From: Dysidea avara
Lineage: Eukaryota; Porifera; Demospongiae; Dictyoceratida; Dysideidae
Direction of reading: 5' to 3'
NCBI RefSeq assembly: GCF_963678975.1
Contig: NC_089273.1
Coordinates: 10,168,614 to 10,232,613, forward strand
Length of the DNA stretch: 64,000 nucleotides
Part shown: positions 24,371 to 36,475 of the stretch, piece after piece
Position numbering within the stretch: the stretch's first letter is position 1
Layout: each line of letters begins with the position of its first letter
Notes under the pieces: model-generated
What the model saw: the letters and a program-made list of their open reading frames with translations, nothing else
Told to the model about the DNA's origin: nothing
The model's database searches: none
Translations under genes and position numbers: made by a program

Positions 24371-24729
24371 CATAGGCGGCGGAAAGGGGAGGGCTAGGGG
24401 GCTGAAGCCCCCCCTCGGTCTGCTGAGGGGGGGCTTAGACCCCCCTCAGTATGATATCACACCGAATAATCTTTCTTGGAGTGGGGCTGAAAACCGTGAT
24501 AAAGATCGAGATACTCTAATAGAGCAGTCACTCTAATAAAGTAGTCAGTGTGTAGCGAGCTATGTAAGGATTTTTATGTAGTTTATCAGCTAAAAATGGT
24601 AGCTGATGAGGTGGAAAGCTCTTGTCAGTTGGTTGTGACCTTTTTTTTTTGGTCTCACCTTACCTAACTATAGAAATAAGTCTGGGTCAGCCCAGCCCCC
24701 CCTCATATCAACTACTTACTCCGCCGCTG
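24371..24729. mobile_element. hAT MITE with G/C-rich ends, copy 1
   Basis: Ends CATAGGCGGCGGAAAGGGG and ACTCCGCCGCTG, flanked by GCTGCAAA and GCTACAAA (8 bp, one change) from the satellite itself. It contains the doubled GATACTCTAATAGAGCAGTC motif. The same element in the opposite orientation lies at 61004. Confidence 0.88.
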
Positions 24730-24737
24730 GCTACAAA

Positions 24738-24828
24738 CAAGTCACCCTGTAGAGAGTTCAGCTAGAAGAAGTTACATTGTAGAGAGATCAGCTAGAAACA
24801 AGTCACCCTGTAGAGAGTTCAGGTAATT
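24738..24828. repeat. Satellite array, distal part
   Basis: Three more 31-bp units, ending where BEL/Pao sequence begins. Confidence 0.9.
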
Positions 24829-25363
24829 CAGGTGATTTGAGGTAATTCATTTTATCAATGGAGGAAAACCTAGCGTTATGGATAGCAGCTTCAAACTGGT
24901 CCCAAAATTCTTGCCATTTGAGGACATCTCCATCAAAGGAAGTAATCTCTATATGTGGTGGTTTAATTGGGGCTTGTACACTAGTACTAGGTGGTGTCCA
25001 TATACTAGATAGATCGGAACTTACTGGGCTCAGTTGAGCTGCCTGCTCTGTTGCACTGGTATTGTTTGATGTACGGCTTCGAACTGTCTCTAGCATGGCA
25101 CGCTTCCGTTCCAATTCACCTTTCAGGATTTTCAATTCCGATATTCTACTGACAACGCCATCAATTAACTCTGCCTCTTCGTCAAGAACTCCTTGAAACT
25201 GTTCCGAGCTCTCTGGTTCATCGTTTTGCTCCAATTCCTCGATTACCTTCTCATTCGCCGACTCAAGTCGCGACAGCTTCGCGTCCAAGTTTATTAGGAC
25301 TTTCCCCACCAACAAAAGTGACTTAACAACTTTCGGAAGATCGTCATCGACGTCGGCTTGCAT
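24803..25363 (-). pseudogene. BEL/Pao retrotransposon gag, truncated
   Basis: The minus-strand ORF opens at a Met (25363) just after the primer-binding site. It has a charged coiled-coil-like N-terminus, then the DUF1759-type segment ITSFDGDVLKWQEFWDQF followed by AAIHN and KMNYLK, characteristic of BEL/Pao Gag. The frame then runs about ten codons into satellite DNA and stops, so the rest of gag and all of pol are missing. The ORF is also open upstream through the primer-binding site to 25417, which is probably not translated. Confidence 0.8.
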
Positions 25364-25367
25364 TAAT

Positions 25368-25385
25368 TCCCGGGTTTCGGCACCA
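25368..25385 (-). other. Retrotransposon primer-binding site
   Basis: Minus strand TGGTGCCGAAACCCGGGA starts with the TGG expected opposite a tRNA CCA end, two bases from the inferred LTR end. Confidence 0.75.
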
Positions 25386-25387
25386 AA

Positions 25388-25653
25388 TGTCTTAGCGACA
25401 GACGAGCGCTGGTTCACACAACTTATTTTTTACTACTAATAAAATTCCCGCCTTTTTGCACACATTGTTACATTAAAAAGAACACCAAAAAACCCGTCTA
25501 ACCCGCTAATAAAACCGGTTCAATTACCTACGTAATTATATGATGTCATCGCGTGGCGGGAGCCGCGACACGCTCTATTGTAGACCACACACCCAAGAAC
25601 AGTCGCTGTTCTGTAGTAAAAACAACCAAGCACAATTAGTTGTATTGCTAACA
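25388..25653 (-). mobile_element. Probable 5' LTR of the BEL/Pao remnant
   Basis: On the minus strand it begins TGTTAGCAATACAACT and ends TAAGACA, followed by TT and the primer-binding site. Length about 266 bp. With no second LTR in the window, the outer boundary is an inference. Confidence 0.55.
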
Positions 25654-25855
25654 CAGCACAGTTGTAGAAATTACGTATTTATCCCTGCTTGGTTTAAAGC
25701 AGGTCTTGTAATTTGTTTCGCCCACGCATTTTAAACTATCCCGTAACCTTAATGGAGCTATAAAACAGAAAATTGACCAATGTGTGGAAAAGGATGGTTT
25801 GCCAAATTAGGGTCACATTTGTAAGAAATGTTTTGTGCTATGTATGACCAAATAT

Positions 25856-26521
25856 AGTAGAGCGGCATAGCACCAAAAAATGGGCATTTTGTGCACTTTG
25901 TGATACAATTATGAAAGTTTCCACACAAATTGTGCTCCTCATGACATGTTTTTGATATAGAGCCATCACAGATTTGACCTTCGGTGACCTTTAGAGCCAT
26001 TTTTTAACTGAAATTAATCATTTTTGTCTTTATCTTCCTGAGGCATTATTTTACACTATTAAAACATGGTATCAAATTAAAGGTGTTGATCTTATAGTCT
26101 ATATTGGCTTTTGTTTGAAGTTTGTATCTCATTCCACTACAAAGTTATGATCACTTTTGTAAGTCATAAAATATTTTGCCCTTGGGGTGTAAATTACTAA
26201 TGGGCAAGTAATTCATAGAATTTCATGGTTAATATAAATGATTATAACTTTGGAATTTAATTACCTATTTACTTCAAATAAAAGCTAAGTAGTTCATTTT
26301 GGCAGCACCTTTAATTTGAAACAGTGCAAAATGATGCCTCAGGAAGATAAAGACAAAAACAATGAAATTTCATTGCAAAAATGGCAGTAAACATCACCAA
26401 AGGTCAAATATGTGATAACTCTATATCCAAAAAATAATGCCACAAGAAGTACAACTTATATGGAAAGTTTCATAATTGTATCAAAAATTATTGCACAACT
26501 ATCGCACTATGCCGCTCTACT
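25856..26521. mobile_element. Long-TIR MITE
   Basis: Ends AGTAGAGCGGCATAG and CTATGCCGCTCTACT. The inverted similarity extends about 200 bp inward (ATTATTTTACACT...ATGCCTCAGGAAGATAAAGA). Confidence 0.75.
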
Positions 26522-26930
26522 GTAAGTTATGATCATTTATATAAGCCATAAAATTCTATAAAGTTACCTGCCCATGGGTAATTTACACCCTAAAGCAGGT
26601 AAAATTCAAGGAATGCATGGCTCAAAAGGAATTTATGGCTCACAAAACGATCGCAACTTTTGAGTTGAATAAGCTATTGACTTCAAACAAAGTCTAGTAA
26701 TTTCTTAAATTAATAAAATCTTTGGATCATGTTTTAACAGTATAAAATAATGCCTCAGGGAGATAAAGACAAATATGACAAAATTTCAGTGAAAAATAGG
26801 CTACAAAAGTAAAAGGTAAAATCTACAATGGTAAAAAATGAATGTCATCAGGAGCACAATTGATTGTGATATGGAAAGTTTCATGCTATTCTCACAAATG
26901 TGATAACTCCAAACTTACACTAGATGAAAT
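26522..26930. repeat. Partial tandem duplication of the MITE interior
   Basis: Direct similarity to about 26140-26500 (shared AATGCCTCAGG.AGATAAAGA and TATGGAAAGTTTCAT). Confidence 0.65.
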
Positions 26931-28605
26931 GTTTCAGTAGTTTAAAGATCAACACATCTAAATATCTTATAGTTATTCAATATTTGAGGGAAGCAGCTGA
27001 TGTGATCATTTAAATGAATGGTCCCACCTCTTCTTGTGGCTGAATTGCTTCAATAAACACTGTTTGATGGTTTACTGCAAATTCCTAATTTGTAACAGAT
27101 TCCATAACAGAGATGGCCCCCCGTTCTCTGCCTTGAAGTCAGTAAAGTTTCCAGAAATTTATTCCTTCTCAGTGTAACAGTATACTATGTGCATCATACA
27201 TCGTAAACATTATAGTGTTCCACCAGACCTTTCTTCACAATATTACTTGTAAATGCAGCTGACTCCTCATACAGTTATTCACAATTCATCACAACACTCT
27301 GGTGAGCCATATAATGTTGTGACTTAACATCACAATTATGCCAAGACTTGTTCAAAGGCAGCATCATTATTAACAATGAAGCTTAAGGATAATATTGGTA
27401 TAATGGAATTATTGAAACTACTACATGTAGTACTGTACTGCTACTTGTATAGCAATGAATGATGTTAGCTAATATTATAATTTACAGTATCTCTAACAAA
27501 AATATAATGCGTGGTCAGGAAAAGAGGAAAATTATAATCAATACTTGCATTTTGGATTACTACAATCAATGTGTTGGATCAGCACAATTCATACTGAGCA
27601 GCGAAGATCAAGATCATCATAGTATTGGATCAGACAATGTGTTAATATCATGTACAGAATTTTGAAGGAATCAGTGTAACTATATATAGTCTATAATAAG
27701 CTATTATTCAATGACAGTTACTTAATAAGTCTGACTATCCATTGAGCTATCACCACATTATGTCATCCTGAATTCTGCTATGATGACAATATGTCTTATA
27801 ATTAATTTACTGTAATTTTAAACTGCAATAGATTTTAAAACTTTTACCAGTCAAAGAAATAGCACAATTCAGAGCAATTTGTATACTGCTTATGGTAGCT
27901 GTAGGGAAAGCTACCATAATTTGCTTTTAATTTCATTGTAAATAAATTTTGTTTACAATAAAGCTCTTACACAAAAATTAATTTTTGCAGAAGATCGAAC
28001 TATTCTAATAGAGTAGTCAAGCACGCAAATCACACGAAAATATTTTTACACGAAATGAATTTTTTTGCATGAAAATAAAGCAAAATGTGGTATAAACTTT
28101 CATGATTCTGTAAAATGTGTAAGCACTGAAATGGCACAATGGGTCAAACAGTACTGGTGATCATATTTTCAATCCTATTCTGGGTTATCACCATTATACT
28201 AGTGTTTATTATGACATAATATACTATCATAATGGAATTGGTTATTGTATGTTATTACACACTACTACAATTACTGAGTAAACACTTGTATTTGGCATTA
28301 TATCCAGTATTGCTAAAGTCACACCACATGTAGTTTTTAGGACAGTTCTGTTTAGTAGCATGAGTGGAATTAGGCACTATAATTATTATGCTATAATGAA
28401 GGGCTCAAAAATTATTCTGACCTTTTATGTTCATCATTATGCTTAAACTTTTCAGTTCACTAAACCTCCATGCTTAACAATCAATTTTACACTTTCAGTA
28501 CCAATAACTTTTGGTTTGCAAGCAATTGTTTAGATTAGTCATTGAAAATAACAATTTTGATTTGACAGTAAGAGACAACAGTTAGTGTTAACATTAAGCA
28601 TCTTC
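26931..28605. other. Unassigned sequence downstream of the sulfotransferase
   Basis: No gene seen. A motif copy (TATTCTAATAGAGTAGTCAA) is at 28001, followed by a segment repeated near 30355-30430 (GAAAATATTTTTACA). Confidence 0.4.
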
Positions 28606-30028
28606 TCATAAGAATCTATCATCATTAAGCAATCGTGCTAGTTTTTCATTGAATGGTTTAAAGAAATCTTGTAGCAACTCTCTGGTTGATGGTAGCATTG
28701 GAGGCTTTTTAACTGATAATTCATTGATGTGCTGATTACTCACCACCTTTGTTAATTGATCTTCGGTGAGAGGTGATGATCCTAAAAACTTGTAAAGGCC
28801 TCTCATAACATCAGCAGTGTTTTCTTTAAGTTCTTCAGATTTCACAAACATTATCCTTTCTCTTGGTATTACTTGAAGCCAGATGGATACCATAATGTAA
28901 GGATGAATGAGGGAATTGAATGACCAACATAGAGGAGTCTCTAATTCATACTGTTTATTGTACAAACATTCCACTGTGGAATAATTTTGTATACAAGATT
29001 CCCAATATTTTATACTATTTTCTACAAAAGTGTGAAATGTGTGTGGATTAGTTTTATTCATTTTCTCTTTGCAGATATAATAAAACCCAGAATATACTTG
29101 ATCAGGTGGGTTACGTATTGCAATAATGTACTTAGTTCCTGGTTGTATTGATTCAATAGCAAAGGTGTTTCACAAGCAATACGGTCTTCTTTGTGGTGTA
29201 CATAAGCAGGCCTTTGCCATATAATAGTACTACTTTGATCACCTGTTATGACCTTTCTTGGAGAACCCTGAATCTTTTGAGCAGCAGCATCAAAGCACTT
29301 GAGATAATATAATATAGAATCGAAGCAGTATCCCGATCTTGTTCATCAAAAATTCTGTAGAATGACCACCAGTGAGGCTCTTTTTGGCAAGGGTAAATAT
29401 ATTCTGGATGTTGCTTAGTGTAACGCATAAGTGCAGTTGTACTGCACTTTGAGAATCCAACAAGATAGAAGTATGGTAAACACTGCAGTGTTCTGACTGG
29501 CTTACTACTTGTTTCTGTGTAAACATGTTTCAGTAATTCCAAGTCACTACTTAATGGTAGCTTTATTCGATCTGCAGTCTGCAAAAACTTAAATTTCTTG
29601 GGAAAAGTATAATTGGCATACCAACATGGGTTTTTAAAATCTATTAAAAACTGTTCTGATGCTGGCACAAGTCTCCTCAAGATGTTTCGTCGGTACTCAA
29701 AGTTCTCATGTACGGTTGTGCTCATATTCAGAACAATGTGTTTACATATGTTAAGGTCTTTCATAAGCCCTGGTGTGAGGTTTATCTTGTCTTCACCATT
29801 GAATTTCAATACTTCAAGATCATCATTGTAGGGAATGAAGTTCCATTTTCCAGTCATACTACCAGTTGGTAAACTGCTAATAAAATTGGTTGCAGGAGAA
29901 CTTGAGAAAACATACAATGCAAGTACCACAGAGATAACTGCAATTAATAGTATATGATAGCTTCCTTTGCTAAGCATCATGATGTGTCTGTAGGCAAAAT
30001 TGCAATACAGTAACATTTTGCAGAACAA
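28606..30028 (-). CDS. Carbohydrate sulfotransferase, CHST15-like, two frame breaks
   Basis: Resembles Golgi type II sulfotransferases of the GalNAc4S-6ST (CHST15) group, which move sulfate from PAPS to a sugar. Met17 of the longest ORF (29980) is the better start because it leads straight into a membrane anchor (YHILLIAVISVVLALYV). The 5' PAPS-binding motif is LVGFSKCSTTAL, with Ser for the usual Gly, then KEPHWW. The 3' motif RNPPDQVYS and a C-terminal FKPFNEKLARLL follow. The frame changes near 29305 and again near 29165. Between them a third frame reads KVITGDQSSTIIW and HHKED, so the protein is continuous in meaning across all three frames. Each change fits loss of one base. No GT-AG introns explain them. 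It is a young pseudogene or has assembly indels. Confidence 0.8.
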
Positions 30029-31600
30029 TATTATGATTATAAATATAAATATTCACTCTCATTCTTGTGTACGTTTTGCATAAATATAATGTCAATCATA
30101 CTATTAACTTGTAGCTAGCTACACATTCAACTTAGTTTCCATCTTTACTAGATGGATGATACTTACCAGGAAAAGTGTAAGTTACTTGCACAATTTTTTG
30201 ACCAACTAGCTAGAAAGTTTATGATCATTAATTGTGTGGCATACTTCCTTTAGCTAACACTGTAGCTGTGGACTATAATATAACTTTCAATTAAGACAGG
30301 GAGCATCAAGAATGTGGCTAAATCCACTGTAGCTACCAGTGCAGCTGCAAAAGATTAAGATACTCAAATAGAGGATCAGTCAGTCATGCAAAAATATTTT
30401 TACAAGAAAATTTTTATCATGAATATCCTTGCACAAAAGAAACAGAATTATGTTACAGTACAGTATAACAGTCACTTTAAACAGCTGGCTTTTACAGGTG
30501 GCTGTCTATAAACATTTTACAAGAGTAAACTGGAAGAGTATTTGTAAGTTTAAGTGCACCCACTTTCAGGCACCATCAACCATGCTTTATAGGGATTTGG
30601 AGGCTTTAACATGCTGTCAAGTGTTGAAGATGTCTTATACTCACTGCTCAGGAGCAAGGTGTACCTAGTGTAGTGTTGTTTTAGTAAAGAGTTTTCTTTC
30701 ATATTTTAGTTATAGTTTTGATCACTAATATTAGTTTGACAAACTAGTTTGACAAACTTCTAGTTGTATAGTTAACTATAAACATTCAAGAGAGCATTTG
30801 CTAAAACATCTAGCTAATATTGCTTTCTTATTTTAGTTGATGCATATAGTTTTAGTTTTAAGCACTATAAATGGTAGAAACATTTTAGATTTACTCACCC
30901 AACCCTTCCAGTTTAAGGTATATCAAAAAATATTACCAAACTTGGTGTACTTTTAGTTGGTAAAGTAAGTCAAAACACCCATACTAAAAGGGATTTTAGT
31001 ATTAGTTCTAGTTAACTAAATCAACACTAAATGTAGTGGACAAGAGTAGTGGATAGAAGTTATTAAGGATAAAGAGCTTGTACCTCATTGGATACATTGC
31101 TGTGTGGCAGGAAGCAACAGTTACAGCACCAGGACTACTGTACTGATCTTTGTAACATCCTTGATGAAATTTTAATTTATTTTAAAATGTGGTTAAAGCA
31201 TTTTATTAATAAGCGTTTGATTAGAAATTGATTTGAGTACATTTCAATATTGCGTATAAAACTTTTTAAGCACTGCTAAACTATTTTAAACCAGGAGACG
31301 CACCCACAGCCAGCCAAATCAGCCTTGTGTGTGTGTGTTTACCTATCTACATACGTATCTACCTATGTTTGTCCGTATATATGCACTCACATGAGCAAAA
31401 TTATTAAATGGTAAAAGCAGCTTTTATGTAAGAAGAGAAAGCAAAATGAAGTCTGTATTAAAGTTCCGCACAGGCTAACTTTGTTCTGAGATGGTTTCTT
31501 TTCGGCAGTCTGAAATAAGGGTGTGGTGACTCTACTAAGACTTTGTGAATTGCCTTCCCTTCGGGATTTACAGGCATTTAACAACTCATAGACTACCAGG
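30029..31600. other. Unassigned sequence
   Basis: Upstream of the sulfotransferase. It holds a decayed motif copy at 30359 and a short TG/TATC-rich stretch at 31325-31385. No gene or element ends recognised. Confidence 0.4.
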
Positions 31601-31639
31601 AATAGCCCATCCCTTTGAGTTGTTGGAGTGTATCCCCTA

Positions 31640-34460
31640 CGTAAATGATTATGGAAGTTTAACAGTTGTTAGTCTAAATTGTAAGAGTATAGTTAAGAAG
31701 CTTTTTGGGAATTGCTAGAAAGTCATACACCTGATATTGTCATAGCTTGTGAAACTTGATTGGACCAATTGGTCACAAATAATCAGATTATTCCATTTGG
31801 CTACAAACTATACCGTCGTGATCGTGATGATGGCTATGGTGGCATACTTGTTGCTGTAAAGACCATAATTGATAGTCAACTTGTTGAATGCAGTAAATTT
31901 TGTGAATTGTGTGCTGTCAAATTGCATTTAGTTGAGAGTCAATCTCTGATAATTATTGGCATAATATAGACCACTAAATAGAGACATACTTTACACAAAA
32001 TCTGTTTAATGCTATCACTAATATATCAGTAAGAAATCCAAATTCATTTATCTGCTGTGCAGGTGATTTCAGTCTTCCAGACATAGATTGGGACAGTGAA
32101 TCAGTATCTAGATACAGGTATCATTAGCTATGAACCAGTCTTGATTGAAAATGTCTGCAGACTGCTCTTGTAAACTCTCCCACTAGTGACAGAAATATCC
32201 TAGACCTTTTCTTCACAAATAGATAAAATGCTTACTAATAGCTGCTCTACTGAACTTGGAATTGGTGATCATGATGTTGTCTTAGTGTCTATACATATTA
32301 AATCTCCCAAACCAGTGCAATCCCATCACAAAGTGTACTTTTGGAATAGAGTCAACTTAAGATCTAAGTTCAATGAGTTAAGTCAACAATTTATTAGCCT
32401 TCACACCACTGATACACCAATTCAAGTCTTATGGGATTCATTGTGTCACATACTTAAATCAGTTCTCAATGAATGTGTTCCCTCTAAGATAACAACAGGC
32501 AATTTCAAAAGCCATGGATAAATAGAAAGGTAAAACAAAGAAAACAGTGACAATATAACTTGGCCAAACAAACCAACTCTGAAGGTCATTGGAAATGGTA
32601 CAAATCATTGAAAAAACTTATGCAAAAGGAATGCCTCAAAGCTTATAATGACTACATGCACCACACAATACATGATCCTTATCATAATGGTAGAAGAAAG
32701 AAGTTTTTCCAACACGTCAAGTCTTTACGTCGAGATTCTGTAGGAATAATTAATACCTTTACTTGAGAAGGATGGCATTACTTACTTCACCAATATCTCT
32801 AAAGCAGATATACTAAATGAACATTTATTACTCAGTGATAACAGTGCCATACTATCAGAAATGTCAGACACTACTTCTCCCACCATGTCCACCATTGAAA
32901 TAAATAATGAAGCAATTGTTCAGCTGCTTAATGATATTGAAAATTTAAAGCAATGGGGCCAGATAAAGAATAGTTATTATCAAATGAACTGGCTCCTTGC
33001 TTAGTCATCTTGTTTAAGGCTTCCCTAAACCAAAGTTCTCTCCATGAGGATTGGAAGACAGCACTAGTTACCCCACTTTACAAGAAGGGCAGCCGTAGTG
33101 ATCCCAGCAATTATTGTCCAATTTTCCCTTACCACTGTCTGTTGCAAAGTGCTTGAGCATGTTATTTACTCAAATAATTATCATATCACGCCTAGAAAAT
33201 TTTACTATATTGTCTGACAACCAATTTGGACTCCATGCAAGACATTCAGCTGAACAGCAGTTACTCCATACTATTCATGACCTTACACTAAATCTTAACA
33301 ACAAAATGCAAACTGACTATAGATTTTTGTGAAGCTTTCAATAAAGTGTCACATTGTCTATTGCTGCACAAACTAGATCATCATGGTATTAGAGGCTCAA
33401 TCTTTGAATGGACAACTTCATTTTTAAGTAGATACAGTCAAAGAGTGGTTTGTTATGGTTCTACATCAGCACCGGTAAATGTCACAAGTGGTGTTCTCCA
33501 AGGAATTGTTTTGGGCCCTTTGTTATTTCTTATTTACATTAATGACCTACCTAATGCTATCTCTTCATGTTGTAGCTTGTTTGCAGATGACTACTTATTA
33601 TATAGACAAATCAATAATAAAAATGACCAGGAAATTCTCCAACATGAGTTACACAGTTTAGAAGAATGGGCCAACAAGTGGTTGATGACCTTCAATGTTA
33701 ACAAATGTGAAGCGCTCCAGATACCTTTAAGAAATATACTCACTTTCTATTATACACTGTATGACCAGCCTCTCCAAATTGTTAATGAAGCTAGATACTG
33801 GGAATTGTCATTGACTCCAAGTTTAATTTCAACAACCATATCGACTCTATATGTAAAAAAAACAAATGGTGGTTTAGGTTTCTTAAAGATGAATATTATT
33901 TATCTTCATGCAAATGTCAAATAAAATATGATGCGCAATTGATATAATATGTTCATCCAATTTTATAGTACACTGTTTGTTCCTGGACTCCCCACACTAA
34001 GCATAACATTGACAAACTGGAATCTGTACAGCGACGAGCAGCAAGATTGTATCTGGTCATTACCGCTATACAAATAATGTTACTGAAATGATTAATACCT
34101 TAAGATGGGACACTCTACAGACAGTTAGACTACAAATGATGTAGAAGATTAGCCACCATATAGTAGACTTAAAAATACCAAACTATGTTAGTTACAATCG
34201 TGGAATTACTAGAGGCCATGATTTCAACCTTACTGTTCCTTTTACACGGATTGATACATACACGTATAGTTTCTTTCCAGCTACCATTACATCATGGAAC
34301 AAATTACCTAATGAAATAGTTAATGCTTCTTCAATTGACACTTTTGTTGGCCTACTTAGTGATTTTAATTTTGATTAACTTTTTGTAGTCATAATTGCAT
34401 TTTATACTCGCTTGCGAGGTTTTGCTATCATTATATAAATAATAATATTAATAATAATAT
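31640..34460 (+). pseudogene. Degenerate non-LTR retrotransposon (LINE)
   Basis: Pieces in all three plus frames follow LINE order. The endonuclease part has LYRRDRDDGYGGILVAVK, GDFSLPDIDW, NILDLFFTN and IGDHD. The reverse transcriptase part has NQFGLHARHSAEQQL, GVLQGIVLGPLLFLIYINDL and FADD (33577). The C-terminus has KLESVQRRAA and FFPATITSWNKLP. The usual ETWL has become ET-stop-L, and many shifts and stops are present. It ends in an (AAT)-rich tail near 34430-34460. Jockey/CR1-like by eye. Confidence 0.85.
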
Positions 34461-35533
34461 GTGAACAAAAGTGAGGAGCAGCTTTGAGGCTTTGTTGAGA
34501 GAATTTATGGCAAAAACATGATAGTCAAACTATGAAGCAGTTAAGAAGATACTTCTGTGTGTAATATGTTGTCAAAAGCGGTTTGTTTAACAAGTGCTTC
34601 CTTAGCAATGCATAGAAATGTAATTGAAGAATAAAAAAACTTCATGAATTACAAAATCTGAGAATTACAATTATGTATTATTGCACAATCAAATCCCCAA
34701 AATAATAAAATTAGTTGGTTTATATTCCAGGTGAGTTAGCTAGCTGCATGGCACCTGGTTTTTAGAAGTAGCACAAAATCAACTTGTTAGTTTTGAATTG
34801 TGTGGGAATGCCAAGTGAAATACATCACACTGGACAATAATTGATGTGCACAAGTTAATGAGTGGATGTTAAACGACCCAATAATTGATTTTTTTTGTTT
34901 GCTTTTTATTAAAATAATCACTCAACAAAGGTACAGTATAAACTCCAATAATTGATGCAGTACACCACTGTCTTTGACCAGATGCTACTGAAAAATGCCA
35001 CTACCTGGGGATCTGGATGTTGTGCACACCTAGAGTAGGCGTTCCAGTATCTGAGATTTTTTTTAAATTAAAATATTCTCCATAATTATACTCCCCAATA
35101 GAACGCTGGCAGAAAAATAGCAATGCGTGTTTAACTTAGGATTGCTCCGTCATTCTAACTCCTACATGGGGATGAAAATCGACATGGGGTTTGTCCATAC
35201 ACTGATCATCATGGAAATGCTAGTTTTATTGTGCATGTTACATGTAAGTAAGTTTTGCGTAGTTTTGTAATCATTATAAGCCTCGTAATGTATGCAGAAA
35301 ACTTTGAAACTTAAAAATAAAAAATGTACTGTCAGATGGAAGGTATATTCCCTGGTGCTTAGTGTATAGTTACTTTGCTCAAGTTAGCTACACAACAACT
35401 TTCTAATGCTTGTGTCACCAGCTCACTTGTATAAACTACTTAAAAGTCAGCATAACAATGCATGAAACTGCAACTCCAACTTACTACGTATTGTTGCATT
35501 AATTTATTGTGACACCTCCACTTTAGTTGTTTA
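34461..35533. other. Unassigned sequence
   Basis: No gene or clear repeat ends seen. Confidence 0.4.
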
Positions 35534-35535
35534 TA

Positions 35536-35879
35536 CACAGTAAAAACAAACTAGTGAAGGTCACTACTAATGTCTGCCACAATACTCACATTTTGTGTAG
35601 TGATGTTCACTAATAATATTGTAGTGATGTTCATTGCTATGTAGTGAGGGTCACTATAAAAGAGTAGTGAAGGTCACTACAAAAGTAGTGAGGGTCACTA
35701 TAAAAGAGTAGTGAAGGTCACTACAAAAGTAGTGAGGGTCACTACAAAAGAGTAGTGAAGGTCACTACAAAAGTAGTGAAGGTCACTACAAAAGGAGTGA
35801 ACAACGTCACTACACAAAAGTAGTGAGTATTGTGGCAGCCGAAATTGGTAGTGACCTTCACTAGTTTGTTTTTACTGTG
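35536..35879. mobile_element. CACAGTAAAAAC-ended MITE with palindromic tandem units
   Basis: Terminal repeats CACAGTAAAAACAAACTAGT and complement, flanked by TA (35534-35535, 35880-35881). The arms extend about 80 bp. The core (35640-35800) repeats GTAGTGAAGGTCACTAC, itself nearly self-complementary, seven or more times. Confidence 0.82.
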
Positions 35880-35950
35880 TACTATAAGTTGTTAATCTTT
35901 CTCCTTGCTTGAAATAGCCACTTGCCTATGCATGGGTAGCAGCGTTGAAA

Positions 35951-36033
35951 CCGGGTCACTACTGCTGACCCGGATGACCCACTGACCCGGATAGCAATCC
36001 GGGTCAGACCGGATGTGACCCGATTTGACCCGG
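35951..36033. repeat. GACCCGG-rich repeat
   Basis: Seven or more copies of GACCCGG or its complement in 83 bp, adjoining the next element. Confidence 0.7.
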
Positions 36034-36475
36034 TTTAATTAAAGCCGAGGCGTGCGATAAGATAGGGTATCCAATGTAAAATTTCGACTTCTTCAAAATA
36101 ATGTGCTAACTGCTGTTACTTGTTGGACTAACTCTCACTTGAATACAGCTGCAGTGGCAATAAATTCCATTTCCTTCTTGGGGTAGAAATCGATCGAAAT
36201 ATCTGCAAAATCCGACACCACGAGCTCTAACTCTCAGAAGCCTTAATCCTTTATCGCAATACTGGAGTTCAACCTTCCTCTATGAGTAAACCTTCACCTA
36301 AAAGCATTGGTAGTTTGATTGGTGAGGTAAGATTCCTGTCGCTGCATCATATGAGCACGATTTTGGGCTCCAAAAATGGGTTTTCGTCTACAGACACCAA
36401 ACGATTGATAGCCCAAACTTCCTCACACCACAGTAGTAATCATCCATCAACAAAGAAGTCACATACGAAGTATGG

